Source of the DNA: Methylobacter sp. S3L5C
GTDB taxonomy: Bacteria > Pseudomonadota > Gammaproteobacteria > Methylococcales > Methylomonadaceae
DNA length: 64,000 nucleotides
NCBI RefSeq assembly: GCF_022788635.1
Contig: NZ_CP076024.1
Location: 3,038,001-3,102,000, forward strand
Direction of reading: 5' to 3'
The notes below the pieces were generated by a model that saw nothing but the letters and a program-made list of their open reading frames with translations, had not been told where the DNA came from and ran no database searches. The position numbers and the translations under genes are program-made. Positions 18,314 to 28,688 of this stretch are shown here, piece after piece (the stretch's first letter is position 1; each line of letters starts with the position of its first letter).

Positions 18314-18390
18314 CCCCCCCTCTTTGAAAAAGAGGGGTTAGGGGAGATTTTATTAGATTAATTCCCTTCAATCCCTTTTTTTCAAAGGGG
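18314..18390. repeat. G/C-block dispersed repeat
   Basis: CCCCCCTCTTTGAAAAAGAGGGG followed about 40 bases later by CCCTTTTTTTCAAAGGGGG. Nested inverted repeats of this kind are typical dispersed extragenic elements. Confidence 0.5.
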
Positions 18391-18504
18391 GTGGTGAATA
18401 TTTACCAATGTGTTTGTCTATTTATTTATAGTCTTTACTAAAGTTACAATAGCGAAAATAGTACATCTTTTACCCCTATAGATTCTCAAATAAATAATTT
18501 CGAT

Positions 18505-18546
18505 GCTACCAGATAACCTTCGCTGGAAGGGAGGTTATCTGGTAGC
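18505..18546. repeat. perfect 15-bp hairpin
   Basis: GCTACCAGATAACCT / AGGTTATCTGGTAGC around a 12-base loop. No T-run follows; function unknown. Confidence 0.5.
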
Positions 18547-18928
18547 CTTAAAACGAAAATTTAATCTACATGTAAAGCATAGTTTACAAAATAACATTCA
18601 ACTCATAAGTACTGTCGATAATTATTGGATTTGCAGAAGAACACCCAAAATCAGATTTTCGTGTTTATGTATTCAAATGGCGTGTAAGCAAAAGTACAAT
18701 GCGTGTTACCGGTCACTATTAGCCATTGACGCACGAATGGGAGTCCACCTTGGCTCAAGTATTTGCCTTCAGGGCATAATTTCGGCAATAGTCGAAAGAG
18801 CTATGGTACTAAGTCACTCAAAGGACATCAGGACATACTTCAAATCGAAACGCCACAAGACCGTAACGGCACTTTTGAACCCCTGTTTTTAAACAAAGCC
18901 AATCACGCTGTCTATGCTGAATAGAGTT

Positions 18929-19455
18929 TTATGAAGGAGTTGCGTCATTTATAGAAAACCCCACTTTAATTGGTTTTGCTATAACCTGAGTTCGAGATAA
19001 GAGATAATCACAATGATAACAAATCTCTTCTTCGTAAATTGAACTCAGGCTTTTTATCTTGGTAAAAATTAAGCGACTAAAAAGACGATAACATTGATCA
19101 TATAATTTGTCATGGAACGATGCCTGGAGTGCTAAGCTGAAAAATATTTTTGAGCCCACCATTAATAGTTTTAATAATCCTGGATTTTCTCAGTAAAAGT
19201 ACATCAACAGCGCTGATAAATTTGGGTTTCATATTTTTTTTGATTGTTGTAATTAACTCAACATCAATTGCCAATAGTTTATTTTCTTTCACCAGTTTCT
19301 ATTAACTTTTTCCCATTCTGGAGTAAATGTCTGACATAAATCGTCCATATCACAAAATAATCTCGTTAAAATTATAATTCGACAGCCTTTTAAAAAATAT
19401 AATCTTGATCGATTTTATAAAAGCTGCCAATTTTTTTATCCAGAACTCAGGTTAT
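18929..19455 (-). pseudogene. IS982-family transposase remnant with inverted ends
   Basis: Minus-strand fragments LITTIKKNMKPKFISAVDVLLLRKSRIIKTINGGLKNIFQL (19110-19292) and, in another frame, FHDKLYDQCYRLFSRLIFTKIKSLSSIYEEE match the C-terminus of IS982 transposases (consensus around KNMK...LLRKRxIIETINDQLKNI..IEHSRHRS). ATAACCTGAGTTC at 18981-18993 and its complement at 19443-19455 look like the element ends. Only about 475 bases remain, with at least one frameshift, so it is dead or at most passively mobile. Confidence 0.65.
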
Positions 19456-19783
19456 ATAAGTCACAAGTACAAAAACTGGCAAACTTAGATGCACAAAAAC
19501 AATTGGAATATTAAGCCACTTCTTTTACTCAAAACTTGTTATTCAAATAAATAATGATAAATTTAAGTACATGAAGTTTCCAGTTTTAAAATATAGCCAA
19601 TTACGTAGCCTATGCGGGATAAAGACTTAATGAAGAGTTTTAGTAATTTATAGCAAACCTCAGTTTAATTAGTTTCCCTATATGTAACGAGAAAAAAATG
19701 GCAATCTTCAGCTTTTAACTAAAGCAACTGTAAATGGTGAGTCTTCGAATTATTATTTGTTTCTTATAGGCAGGTATAGAGCT
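19456..19783. other. intergenic upstream of the secreted unknown gene
   Basis: AT-rich. A diverged direct repeat links about 18905-18980 with about 19612-19680 (both around ATGAAG-AGTT...TTTATAG-AAACC-CA-TTTAATT). A GG...GC pair near 19698 (TGGCAATCTTCAGCTT) resembles a sigma-54 promoter but has one base too few between the elements. Confidence 0.35.
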
Positions 19784-20821
19784 ATGGCCAAGCAAAACAG
19801 GACCATAAAAAATGGTTTTTTAAAGGAACAAAAAATCTGGCGCTTTTTGTTAACTGTGATGGCATTAAGTATGATTTCTCCCGTGCTTTCTGCAAATATG
19901 CCGGATTCTATAGCGATGATTCAACAATTAGGAATTAAACCACAAGATCTTGCGAGCCTGGATCAGGGAGGAATTGTTTTTTTCAATGTTGCAGGAAGTA
20001 GCGAAAAAGAGTTAACCATAGGTGCTGCAATGTATTTGTTGGCAGAGCCCTCCAAAATTATTGAGTTGATCAAGAGGGAAGACTTGGTATCCTTGGATAC
20101 CGGCGTTCTTGCTGCGGGTGACATTCCGTTACAGGCAACGCAGGATGTGTTCAAAGGTTTTGCTTTGCGAGCTGGGAGCGCTGCCGCTGAAGATTTTTTG
20201 GCGGCAACGCCAGGCAGTCAATTTAATTTGTCCACACAAGAATTTCAGATTATACGAACTATAAGTACGGCACTACCTGATGCGGCATCCGAAGTTTATA
20301 GAAAGATTTTATGGCAGCGATGGCAGTCTTATCGTAAGACAGGCTTGAAGGGCATTGCAAATTATGATCGTGGTGATGGCACGGAAGCTAATCCGGCGGG
20401 AGAGTTACAGACAGCGGCGTTAGAAAGCAAAGTGCTGGCGCATTATTTTCCTGAATTATTTAAGGCTTGGCTGAATTATCCGGTTGCTTTACCGATTGGT
20501 GTCGAAGAAGCATTTTTCTGGAGTAATCGCGAAGTCCAAGGTAGTCCCACGGCTATTCTTGTTCACCGTGTCATGTTGAGTGAGCGTGGTGGCGAGTTGA
20601 TTCTTACCCTGCAATTTTATGCCGGGCATTCTTTTAATTCTAATCAGCTAGTTATTGTTTGCTTACCCTATCGTGATGGTTCCCTGGTTTTCTATGAAAA
20701 TCGAAACTTTACTGATCAAGTTGCTGGTTTTGGAAGCAATTTAAAACATGCTATAGGCAATAGTATGGCGCAAAATGAAATCAGTAAGTTACTGAAAGAT
20801 TTGCGTAAGTCTCTTAAATAG
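19784..20821 (+). CDS. secreted protein of unknown function between the two VpsR-like genes
   Basis: 345 residues from the ATG at 19784 (GGCAGG upstream); an in-frame ATG at 19757 is less likely. A signal peptide WRFLLTVMALSMISPVLSA is followed by a soluble domain: IAMIQQLGIKPQDLASLDQGGIVFFNVAGSSEKE, WQRWQSYRKTGLKGIANYDRGDG, FFWSNREVQGSPTAILVHRVM and a final basic helix. No catalytic motif recognised. Because it and the DUF2156 gene lie between paralogous sigma-54 activators, they may be their targets (inference). Confidence 0.7.
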   Translation: MAKQNRTIKNGFLKEQKIWRFLLTVMALSMISPVLSANMPDSIAMIQQLGIKPQDLASLDQGGIVFFNVAGSSEKELTIGAAMYLLAEPSKIIELIKREDLVSLDTGVLAAGDIPLQATQDVFKGFALRAGSAAAEDFLAATPGSQFNLSTQEFQIIRTISTALPDAASEVYRKILWQRWQSYRKTGLKGIANYDRGDGTEANPAGELQTAALESKVLAHYFPELFKAWLNYPVALPIGVEEAFFWSNREVQGSPTAILVHRVMLSERGGELILTLQFYAGHSFNSNQLVIVCLPYRDGSLVFYENRNFTDQVAGFGSNLKHAIGNSMAQNEISKLLKDLRKSLK

Positions 20822-21146
20822 AAATCTTTTCTAAATACTGCCATAGCGTAAGTTAACAAGAGCAGCCACTAAATGACATATCAGGGAGTAATGTGTGTGC
20901 TCTTCCAAGTAAGCTGCCAGCTTGAGGTGAAGATGCAGAAAATATTCTGGTGATAGGCCGCAATCCCTGGGAATTCTTCAGGCTTGTGTGCGGCCAGTTG
21001 GTCATAAGGGATTGGGTATCCAGGTTTTCAGCGGTGGATTGTTATTTTAACCTTATCAAGGCCAATTTTTATGTCGGTTATTTAAGAAATATATCTAATT
21101 AAAATAATCAGTTACACGAAATCATTTACACCCTTTGGAAAATATT
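20822..21146. other. leader region with a possible RNA fold
   Basis: 325 bases. GGCCGCA (20956-20962) and TGCGGCC (20989-20995) enclose CCTG...CAGG, and an outside AATCCC can pair with GGGATT at about 21008-21013. This could be a structured leader of the DUF2156 gene; no known riboswitch class was recognised. Confidence 0.35.
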
Positions 21147-22151
21147 ATGAAAACCTCGTTAGAAAACGAAAAGCAACTTTTTGACCGTAATTCCTTGGTA
21201 AACCTGGTGCGTAAATGGGGCGATGTAAATACCGAAGGTATATTGTCAGCCACATGCCAAATTTTTTCCGATCCATGTATCGAAGGTTTTATTGGCTATC
21301 GTATCGAAACCGGTAACGCAGTAGTTTTTGGTGATCCAGTATGCGCCGCAGTAAATAAACAAGCACTAGCCAAAATGTTTCAACAGTATTGCCTAAGCCT
21401 GAAAATAGGTGTTGTTTACATCATTGTATCAGAAGAATTTGCCAACTTGGCAGTGCAAAATCTCGGTTCTGTTCTGATTGAATTCGGGGAAAAATTTGTA
21501 TTAAATCCTCTCAGTAATCCCATTGACCGTAAAGGCTCAAAAGCTGGACTTGTCCGCAACAGGGTGAAGCGCGCACGACTGGAAGGGGCTTTGGTACAAG
21601 AATACTCTGGAGATAATTCTGACATTGAAAAAGCATTGCAAGAAGTCGCAATAACATGGCAAAAGGAACGCCAAGGACCTCAAGTCTTTTTAGCTGACTT
21701 TACTTTGTTTAATGATCGTGTAGGCAAACGTTGGTTCTATGCCAAAAAAGAAGAAAAAATAGTTGGAGTTATACTACTCAGCGAACTTCAATCGCATAAT
21801 GGATGGCTTATAAATAGTATTCTAACAACTAAAGATGCCCCCCATGGTATTTCAGAATTATTGGTCATCTCTGTGCTACAAACTTTAGCACAAGAGAATT
21901 GTCAATACGTTTCAATGGGGCCTGTTCCGGGGAACCAACTGGGAGAAATCATCGGACTGAATGACTTTTCCAAAACAGTTGCACACTGGGTCTATCAATT
22001 AGCAAAGAAAGTTTTTCATCTCGGCGGCCGAGCAGCCTTCTGGAAAAAATTCGAACCAATAATTCACCCCTCATATTTGTTGTTTCCTGAAAAAAACCTA
22101 TCCTATTCAAGTATAAAATCTCTTCTTAAAGCCCTCAATGCTCATGTTTAA
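21147..22151 (+). CDS. DUF2156 protein (MprF C-terminal-like acyltransferase)
   Basis: 334 residues from the ATG at 21147; the upstream TTG at 21135 has no ribosome site. The sequence shows the two-GNAT arrangement of the lysyl-phosphatidylglycerol synthase catalytic region (DUF2156): SDPCIEGFIGYRIETGNAVVFGDPVCA, KAGLVRNRVKRARLEGALVQEY, GWLINSILTTKDAPHGISELLVISVLQTL and VSMGPVP. There are no membrane helices, unlike full MprF. Family members aminoacylate lipids or small molecules; the substrate here is unknown. It lies in the segment flanked by the two VpsR-like activators, which may couple it to envelope or exopolysaccharide control. Confidence 0.75.
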   Translation: MKTSLENEKQLFDRNSLVNLVRKWGDVNTEGILSATCQIFSDPCIEGFIGYRIETGNAVVFGDPVCAAVNKQALAKMFQQYCLSLKIGVVYIIVSEEFANLAVQNLGSVLIEFGEKFVLNPLSNPIDRKGSKAGLVRNRVKRARLEGALVQEYSGDNSDIEKALQEVAITWQKERQGPQVFLADFTLFNDRVGKRWFYAKKEEKIVGVILLSELQSHNGWLINSILTTKDAPHGISELLVISVLQTLAQENCQYVSMGPVPGNQLGEIIGLNDFSKTVAHWVYQLAKKVFHLGGRAAFWKKFEPIIHPSYLLFPEKNLSYSSIKSLLKALNAHV

Positions 22152-22347
22152 AAAACCAAACACCTCACTTCCAATCCTAGATTAATATCAAGGATGCTTA
22201 CACAAAACATGGTGTTAATTATCTGAAAATATATAGATCACTTGGTATAACTTCCAATGGAGCAATATAGCACTGACACAGCGTAGCAGAAAAAATTCAA
22301 ATCTATCGGCAATTGTGGGATAGCTATTTTTGGTCATTTAAGCCAAA
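22152..22347. other. intergenic flank of the duplicated unit
   Basis: Contains TAGCTATTTTTGGTCATTTAAG (22321 onward), which recurs near 14555, where it is joined directly to sequence like that to the right of the inverted-repeat element. Confidence 0.45.
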
Positions 22348-23929
22348 TATAGATACCGAAGCTAATAAAAGGCCATGATAAAAAATTAGCCAATGCTGAC
22401 CTTGGTTAGCAAGCTCACCTATGTAGTTTAATTAGCTTCGATATCTATAGTTATTCTAAATAAATGAAAATGATCGGAAAATTTATGTGCTGCCAGATAG
22501 ATAAAGCTCTAAAAATCCAAATTCTCTATAGTATACTTATGCATCAACCGGTAGAGGCTTACACGCGAAATACCCAGTAATTGCGCAGAGCGACTAATAT
22601 TGTTGTTGGTATGACGCAGGGTTGTAAAGATCAACTCACGGTCGGTAATTGCCCTAGCCTGCTCAAGGGTCTGTAATGTGCTATTTTTATGATGCTTATC
22701 CAACCCTAGATCCGCCGGAGTAAGTAGACGATTTTCCGACAAGACAATAGCATGACGAATAACATTCATTAATTGCCGAACATTGCCAGGCCACTCGTAA
22801 TTTTTTAACAGGAAAAGAGCATCTAAATTAAATCCTCTCGACTTGTAATTTCCACCTGCAGAAAATTTATTGAAATAATAGTAAGCAAGTAGTTCTATGT
22901 CATTTTCCCTCATTCGCAATGATGGCGTTTTTATTTGCAGTACCTGAAGACGGTAATAAAGATCTTCCCTGAAGGTTCCGTTTAGTACCGCTGCTTTAAG
23001 ATCTACATGGGTTGCAGCAATTACCCGCACATCAATAGCAATTTTCGCTGACCCACCAATACGCTCAATTGTTCTGTCCTCAAGAAAACGTAACAGATTA
23101 ATTTGTTGTTCAAAAGGTAAATCCCCTATCTCATCCAAAAACAGGGTTCCACCCTGTGCCGATTCAATACGGCCAATTTTAGATTGCTGTGCTCCGGTAA
23201 ATGCGCCTTTTTCATAGCCAAATAACTCTGCCTGAATTAAATCTTTTGGAAATGCACCACAGTTTATTGCAACAAGCGGATATTTGGAGCGGTTAGAATT
23301 ATTATGAATGGCGTTAGCAACCAATTCCTTGCCGGTTCCGGTTTCGCCTTCGATAAGAACTGAACAGTTTTCTTTAGAAACTTTTTGAAGCCGGTTAAAT
23401 AAATCAACCATCAATGAACTATTGCCAATAATTCCAAAGCGGGAAGGATAGTGAGTGATTTGTTTTTCGACAGGCAGATCAAATTTATTTGTACCATAAG
23501 CATGACCCAAAGCAATTAACAAGTCCTCAATATCAACTGACAAACTGGTGTCATCGTCGCAATATTTAGCAATTAACTTACTGGAATTAAAATCAGGCGA
23601 TATTGGACATCGGCACTCTTTATGCAAACCCATTATCCAGTTAATAGGTACATCTGAATTAAATAATAAATGTAGCTTGGCCAGAAGCTTCCCGTTTGTA
23701 CAATTATCGATCAAACAGTTGTTGTCGCACATCATGTCGCTCAAATACAAGCCTACCTTGAACTTATGTTTATATAATAATTGTGTCGCTTGCTCCAGAT
23801 CATTGGCAATATAAACTTCCCAATTGCGTACTAATAATTGATTTATAATTTGATTTCCAAATATAAATGGTTGATAAACAATCAAGTTGCGTGTTGTGAA
23901 AGGCATAAACTAATAAGCTCCTTATCAAG
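22348..23929. repeat. 1.58-kb duplicated unit, copy 2
   Basis: Second copy of the unit at 16661-18242, including the terminal inverted-repeat element (22348-22449) and a whole activator gene. Flanks differ from those of copy 1. Confidence 0.85.
22509..23906 (-). CDS. VpsR-like sigma-54-dependent activator, copy B
   Basis: 465 residues, same length and motifs as copy A (GETGTGKE, GAFTGA, GGTLFLDEIG, Fis-type helix-turn-helix). Differences cluster in the first about 40 residues (MPFTTRNLIVYQPFIFGNQI versus MSVATRNLIVFQPSIFGNQI), in a linker before the DNA-binding domain (DLGLDKHHKNSTLQ versus DLGLEKRHKNRTLQ), and at single positions. The AAA+ core is almost unchanged. This pattern fits duplication followed by gene conversion, or selection for distinct sensory ends with the same output. 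Confidence 0.9.
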   Translation of the reverse strand: MPFTTRNLIVYQPFIFGNQIINQLLVRNWEVYIANDLEQATQLLYKHKFKVGLYLSDMMCDNNCLIDNCTNGKLLAKLHLLFNSDVPINWIMGLHKECRCPISPDFNSSKLIAKYCDDDTSLSVDIEDLLIALGHAYGTNKFDLPVEKQITHYPSRFGIIGNSSLMVDLFNRLQKVSKENCSVLIEGETGTGKELVANAIHNNSNRSKYPLVAINCGAFPKDLIQAELFGYEKGAFTGAQQSKIGRIESAQGGTLFLDEIGDLPFEQQINLLRFLEDRTIERIGGSAKIAIDVRVIAATHVDLKAAVLNGTFREDLYYRLQVLQIKTPSLRMRENDIELLAYYYFNKFSAGGNYKSRGFNLDALFLLKNYEWPGNVRQLMNVIRHAIVLSENRLLTPADLGLDKHHKNSTLQTLEQARAITDRELIFTTLRHTNNNISRSAQLLGISRVSLYRLMHKYTIENLDF

Positions 23930-24121
23930 TATCACTGAACGACCATCAGCTAAAGCTGGTGGGTTAGTATAATGAACTGACATCTGGATACGGGTTATAA
24001 AGCCCGTTTAACCCTTTGTTTTAAAAATTTTATTCTATTTTATCGTCAGAAAATTTTTTAACGTGAAAAAGTCGGGCACGAAAATATGTGCCCGACCTGG
24101 CTAAAATAAGCGGACGGTGAT

Positions 24122-26110
24122 TTATAGAGCGGATCCGGTAATATTAATAGCTCCCATCATCCCGCCATCTTCATGATCTAAAATATGGCAATGGAACACA
24201 AAGTCACCTGCGATAGCAAAAGGAATTTCTACAACAACCGGAGTGGTTTGACAAGAACCATTTCTCCAACTTGCAACCGTACCATCACAATTAACCGTTC
24301 CCGATAAAATCGGCACATTGTCTTGTAATATCGCTTTGGAAGACCGGCCTGACGTCCCATCCAATATTTCTCCAGCCGTTAAAACCCGAAATTTAGTTTG
24401 ATGAATATGGAAGTTATGATCTTCATTGGCTAAGTTAATTAGTTCCCATTTTTCATAGACGGGGGTATTGCCCGTACCTAAAGGTAGACAAATTGATTTG
24501 GCTGCATTTGGATATGCTGCTACATCCTGAAATGAATTAGGTACTTGGTTACCTTTATCATCTACTAATTCAAAGCCCAGACCAAAATTATCTATAGTAG
24601 GATTACCATAAAAAATTCGGCGTTTCCAACCTTTAGGTAATGGTTTGCAAGCCGCATTGGGTAAAACTGAGGCATTTGATGTCGCGAGATCTTTAGCAAG
24701 TGCAATATTATTGATGCCACTACCGCCATTGTGCATGGGGTCATTGATTTGCAGTACCTTGGGAATATTGCTTTGACCAGGACCGGTAAATGTAATTTGC
24801 GCTAAATCAATTGCTGGCCATGCATCACCGCTGATTCCTGTTATATAACCAGTGGTTTGTAATACCGCTTTACTGTCGTCCGGATTGATAATGCTGCCAT
24901 TGGCATCACGATTAATTACCCATACTTCAGCACGAGCTGATGGCATTAAGTGTAGTTTATCGGTACAAATGGTTGGAGGGCTATTACTGGTGATGCCAGG
25001 ACAAGGAATAGGTCTGAATTTACCGCCGCCTATTTGTTTCAAATCCCCCATACTTATAGCAGCGGTCGGTGTTGCACTAATACCATCTACTGATAGTATT
25101 TGTAACGCCATACCGGTTGATGAAGCTGCTCCGCCTGTAATCTTCTTGGAAAGTTGCAAGTCATAAGTAACACTACCGGACGAATTGACAATTCTTCAAA
25201 CTTGTCCTGTTGCATTTACATTAATGGATGGGTTTAATTGACCGCTTAAAGTAAAATACCATTTGCCATTGTTAGCACCATTGCAAAAACCGGGTTGAGT
25301 TGCTAATGAAGTGCAAAATCCGGGGTCCTCTTGATCATTTATTGTGTTATCGCCATTGACCTGAATATCTTTCAAAATAAGATTGTTGACTTTTGTACTT
25401 GCAGGAAGTCCTGTAACATAATCAGTTAACTGTCCAACCGTAAGAGCACCGGATAAGCCTGCAGAAATCTGATTCATCGAAATTCCATGCGCATGCGGAT
25501 GAAACCAAAATAATCCAGAGGGGTGATGTGCAGGAACAGTGATTTGATAATCCGTTGAATCCATATTGACATCGCCATGAACGTGTGTGTTGGGCGTGAT
25601 TATCGGTTGGCCATTATTAATATTAAAAGTTAAGACAAATATATTGTCACCGTATTTGGTATTCGGGGTATTGGGCAATAAAGAAGTGGGGGTTACCAGC
25701 ATCCCATGGGTATGGATGTTAGTCGGGTTTTGTATTAAGAATTGTTCACCCGGATCAAATTGGTGTATTGCTTCTGGCGCTAAAGGAAGTTCATTGATTA
25801 GATGTATTTTTAAGGTATCCCCTTGGTTAATTTGTAAGCGAGATCCACCATAAGGATTCGGGTTGGTTTTATCCTTCTGGCATTGATCACCTATGCTGTA
25901 TTTACGTTCGCAAATATTATAGACCCAGCCATTAACGCCCGGTAAGGCATTGATGGGCCCAGGTTTAGCGACCATTAGTAAATCCAGTGTTTTAGTATTA
26001 CGGTCACTGGTAAAGACAAAAGGGTCTACAAATTGGGTTGCATTTGCAATTAGACTTGTGCTGGCTAATACCAAACCGTACAAGGTGTTTCTACATAATT
26101 TTGTTTTCAT
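24122..26110 (-). pseudogene. second multicopper oxidase (laccase-like), interrupted by one in-frame TGA
   Basis: Two open frames in the same phase are separated only by TGA at 25196-25198. Reading through gives ...NATGQV-stop-RIVNSSGSVTYDLQL..., where the family normally has Trp (GQVWR), so TGG to TGA is the simplest change. The combined 662 codons carry a signal peptide (LYGLVLASTSLIANA) and all copper ligands: NIHTHGM, FWFHPHAHG, HNFHIHQTKF and FHCHILDHEDGGMM. Everything else is intact, so the lesion is recent, is an assembly error, or is suppressed. The C-terminal piece alone cannot bind a full trinuclear cluster. Confidence 0.85.
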
Positions 26111-27173
26111 GATCTATTCAGAATGGTTAGATTTAAAGTTGCTAATTTGTAGGTAAATACCCACAAAAATGATTATGGCGTTTTCTTTTTTACAAGAAAT
26201 CAAATACAGTGCCATTCTGTAGATTGCTAACAAAAACTACTGTTGCGAATCTCACATCAAATCATCTTTAGCTGATAGTTACTTTATATCAACTCCAAGA
26301 AACACTATATGTAGTGTTTTTTAAATCTCACGAACCACTAGAAAAATAAGCGAAGGGTGGGTGTAATGCCTTAGTCCCGATTTTTAACCGCATTGATGAA
26401 TTGCAGATAATTTTAAATATATGACTTCCAAGTAGGTAATCAAAAATATCTTAACAAAATCAATTATTACTAACGCCATATTGATGTATCAGCTACTTGC
26501 TATATAGCAAATTATTAATGCAGGGTACGTTTAAAAAAACGACAGATTTGTTTCGCGGGGCTTTTTCAATGCTACGGCTGGCATAGCTTTAGAGTACTTT
26601 TGAACTTCTGAAATTTAATTATGTCTGATTATACTTTTTTGAAAAGTATCTGCCATCGGTGCTCACAAGTAGATCGGCCACACTGAGCGAAAATAACCGT
26701 TCAAAGGTTATTTAACATTTTTAGGGGAATTTTACTTTCAGGCGAAATTTACGGTATAAGATTTGCTAATGTTAGCCAAGATTTCAAAACGATTCATAGG
26801 TATAAAAAGATATCCTACTTATCTGTCAATGAAGACTAATTTAATACGTTTATCCACCTCATTTTCAAGATAACTTTGAATAAATTTGACTTGTTTTATT
26901 TAAAATAATTTATGATGTTTGAATGACTATTGTTACATAATTAGCTGATAATTTTAAATATGTCGTAAATGTCGCTTATATGTCAAGAATTCGTGAAAAA
27001 TACAATTTATGCAAAATATGGCTTTCATAAGGCTATCTGCCAAGTTCTGGGGTTACTATTTGTCGACTATTTTGTGTGTGGTTTTTATCCTGTAAAAACT
27101 AGAAGTATAACTCAGCGCTGATAAAAGCATAAATCCCTTCGAAGAATTCATTTCTGCGACTAAAAGAAGGCTT
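26111..27173. other. 1.06-kb AT-rich intergenic region
   Basis: No credible gene on either strand. It should contain the oxidase promoter and the end of the IS1182-type element. One short hairpin with a T-run is listed separately. No terminal repeats of the IS could be fixed with confidence. Confidence 0.4.
26300..26322 (+). terminator. AT-rich hairpin with T-run
   Basis: AAACACTA-TATG-TAGTGTTT followed by TTT on the plus strand. An 8-bp stem, mostly A/T; no plus-strand gene precedes it, so its role is doubtful. Confidence 0.35.
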
Positions 27174-28612
27174 TTATGCCCCCAATGCGGTTATGAGAGC
27201 CGCAGTGCCCATGATATTCATGACTCGCTTCAAATTATAGGCAAGCACATGCAAGCTCATTTCTGCACTAACCTTATCTAATGTTCGCATTTGGAAGTGC
27301 GTGTAACTCATCCAGAGCTTAAGCGTTCCAAAAGGATGCTCTACATTTTCTCGCCTGACTTTCATCATTTCCGGTGCTTGGTTAATGCGTTTTTCTAAAG
27401 CATCTAATACGGCTTCATGTTCCCAGCGACTAATGCGCCGATTGACACCGGTGGTACATTGCGGTTTCATGGTACATTTAACACAGGAAGAAGACCAATA
27501 ACGCCGCATGGTTTTACCTTTGTCCAGTGAATCATAGCGGAAGATTGCCCGCTCACCAGCAGGGCATTCGTACTCATCATCTTCAGGTTTATAGATAAAA
27601 TCCCGCTTACCGAAGAGTCCTTTGGCTTGATTACCCGACGTTTCTGATTTAGGGAGATACAACTCGATATTTGCTTCACCGCAAGATTTTATTTCTTGGC
27701 CACTGTAATAACCCCGATCAGCGACGGCGGTTAAGGCATCAACGTCAAGAGCGGCTTTAGCTTGCCGAGCCATATTGGCTAACTGGGCACGATCATTACC
27801 TACATTAGTCACTTCGTGAGCAACGATAAGGTGATGTTTAGTATCTACGGCGGTTTGCACGTTATAGCCAACCAGGCCGTTACCCGCACTGATCATGGAG
27901 CGAGCATCCGGATCGGTTAGCGAAATTTGCTTATCGGGGCTGGCCTGTAATTGCACTTCAATTATACTTCAATTATATTGAGTCGCCCGATTTCCTTTTT
28001 GAGTTTTTCAATCTTATTTTCCAGTCGTTCTGTTTTACCCTTAGCAACTGAATCGTCCAGTCGATCTGCGCTGGTAATTTGCCCCAGATAGCGGGCAATA
28101 CTTTCATCAATTAATTCGAGTCTGCGCTTTAATTTAGCTTGCGTGTAATTCCGGTCACGGTTGTTGACGGCCTTAAATTTACTACCATCAATGGCAACAA
28201 ACGCCTCACTAAAAAGCTTGAGTTTACGGCAAATAATAACAAACTCACGACAAACCAATCTGATGGCTTTAGTATTATTTTTGCGAAAATCAGCAATGGT
28301 TTTAAAATCCGGAGCCAAACGCTTCAGTAACCACATCAGCTCAACATTACATCCGGCTTCCCGTTCTAATCGGCGCGATGATTGAACGCGATTTAGGTAG
28401 CCATACACATAAAGCTTTAGCAGGGTTTCAGGATGATATCCAGGTCGACCAGTGGCAGCCGCTAGGGTTTTAAACCCCGTAGCCGACAGATCAATACCAT
28501 CAATGAATATGTCGATTACTCTGGTGGCATTGTCTGCCGAGATGTAATCATCGAGTTTTTCTGGAAATAAGGTCGCATGAGTGCGAGCTTCGCCCGTTAT
28601 AAATCCGCTCAT
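27174..28612 (-). pseudogene. IS1182-family transposase broken by an 11-bp tandem duplication
   Basis: The N-terminal frame (27962-28612) has the IS1182/DUF772 start SADNATRVIDIFIDGIDL, GRPGYHPETLLKLYVYGYLNRVQSSRRLEREA and AIDGSKFKAVNNRDRNYT. The C-terminal frame (27174-27956) has DPDARSM, GLVGYNVQTAVDTKHHLIVAHEVTN, ADRGYYSGQEIK and ENVEHPFGTLKLWM. Between them ACTTCAATTAT occurs twice in tandem (27955-27965 and 27966-27976). Removing one copy restores ...LNIIEVQLQASPDK... in one frame. The element is inactive unless the duplication reverts. Confidence 0.88.
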
Positions 28613-28688
28613 ATTGATATACTTTCAATTGAAAATATAATTATAGCTGGATTGTAGTTTTCACACAGTCTGGGCCAATTGCGGACCG

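Noticed and set aside
18503-18892. 129-residue plus-strand ORF
   Set aside because: It starts inside a perfect hairpin, has no ribosome site and no recognisable domain.
19698-19714. Sigma-54 promoter for the secreted unknown
   Set aside because: The GG-to-GC spacing is nine bases, one short of the strict requirement.
25196-25198. Selenocysteine or TGA-as-Trp recoding
   Set aside because: The family has Trp, no SECIS-like context was seen, and other genes here use TGA as a normal stop.
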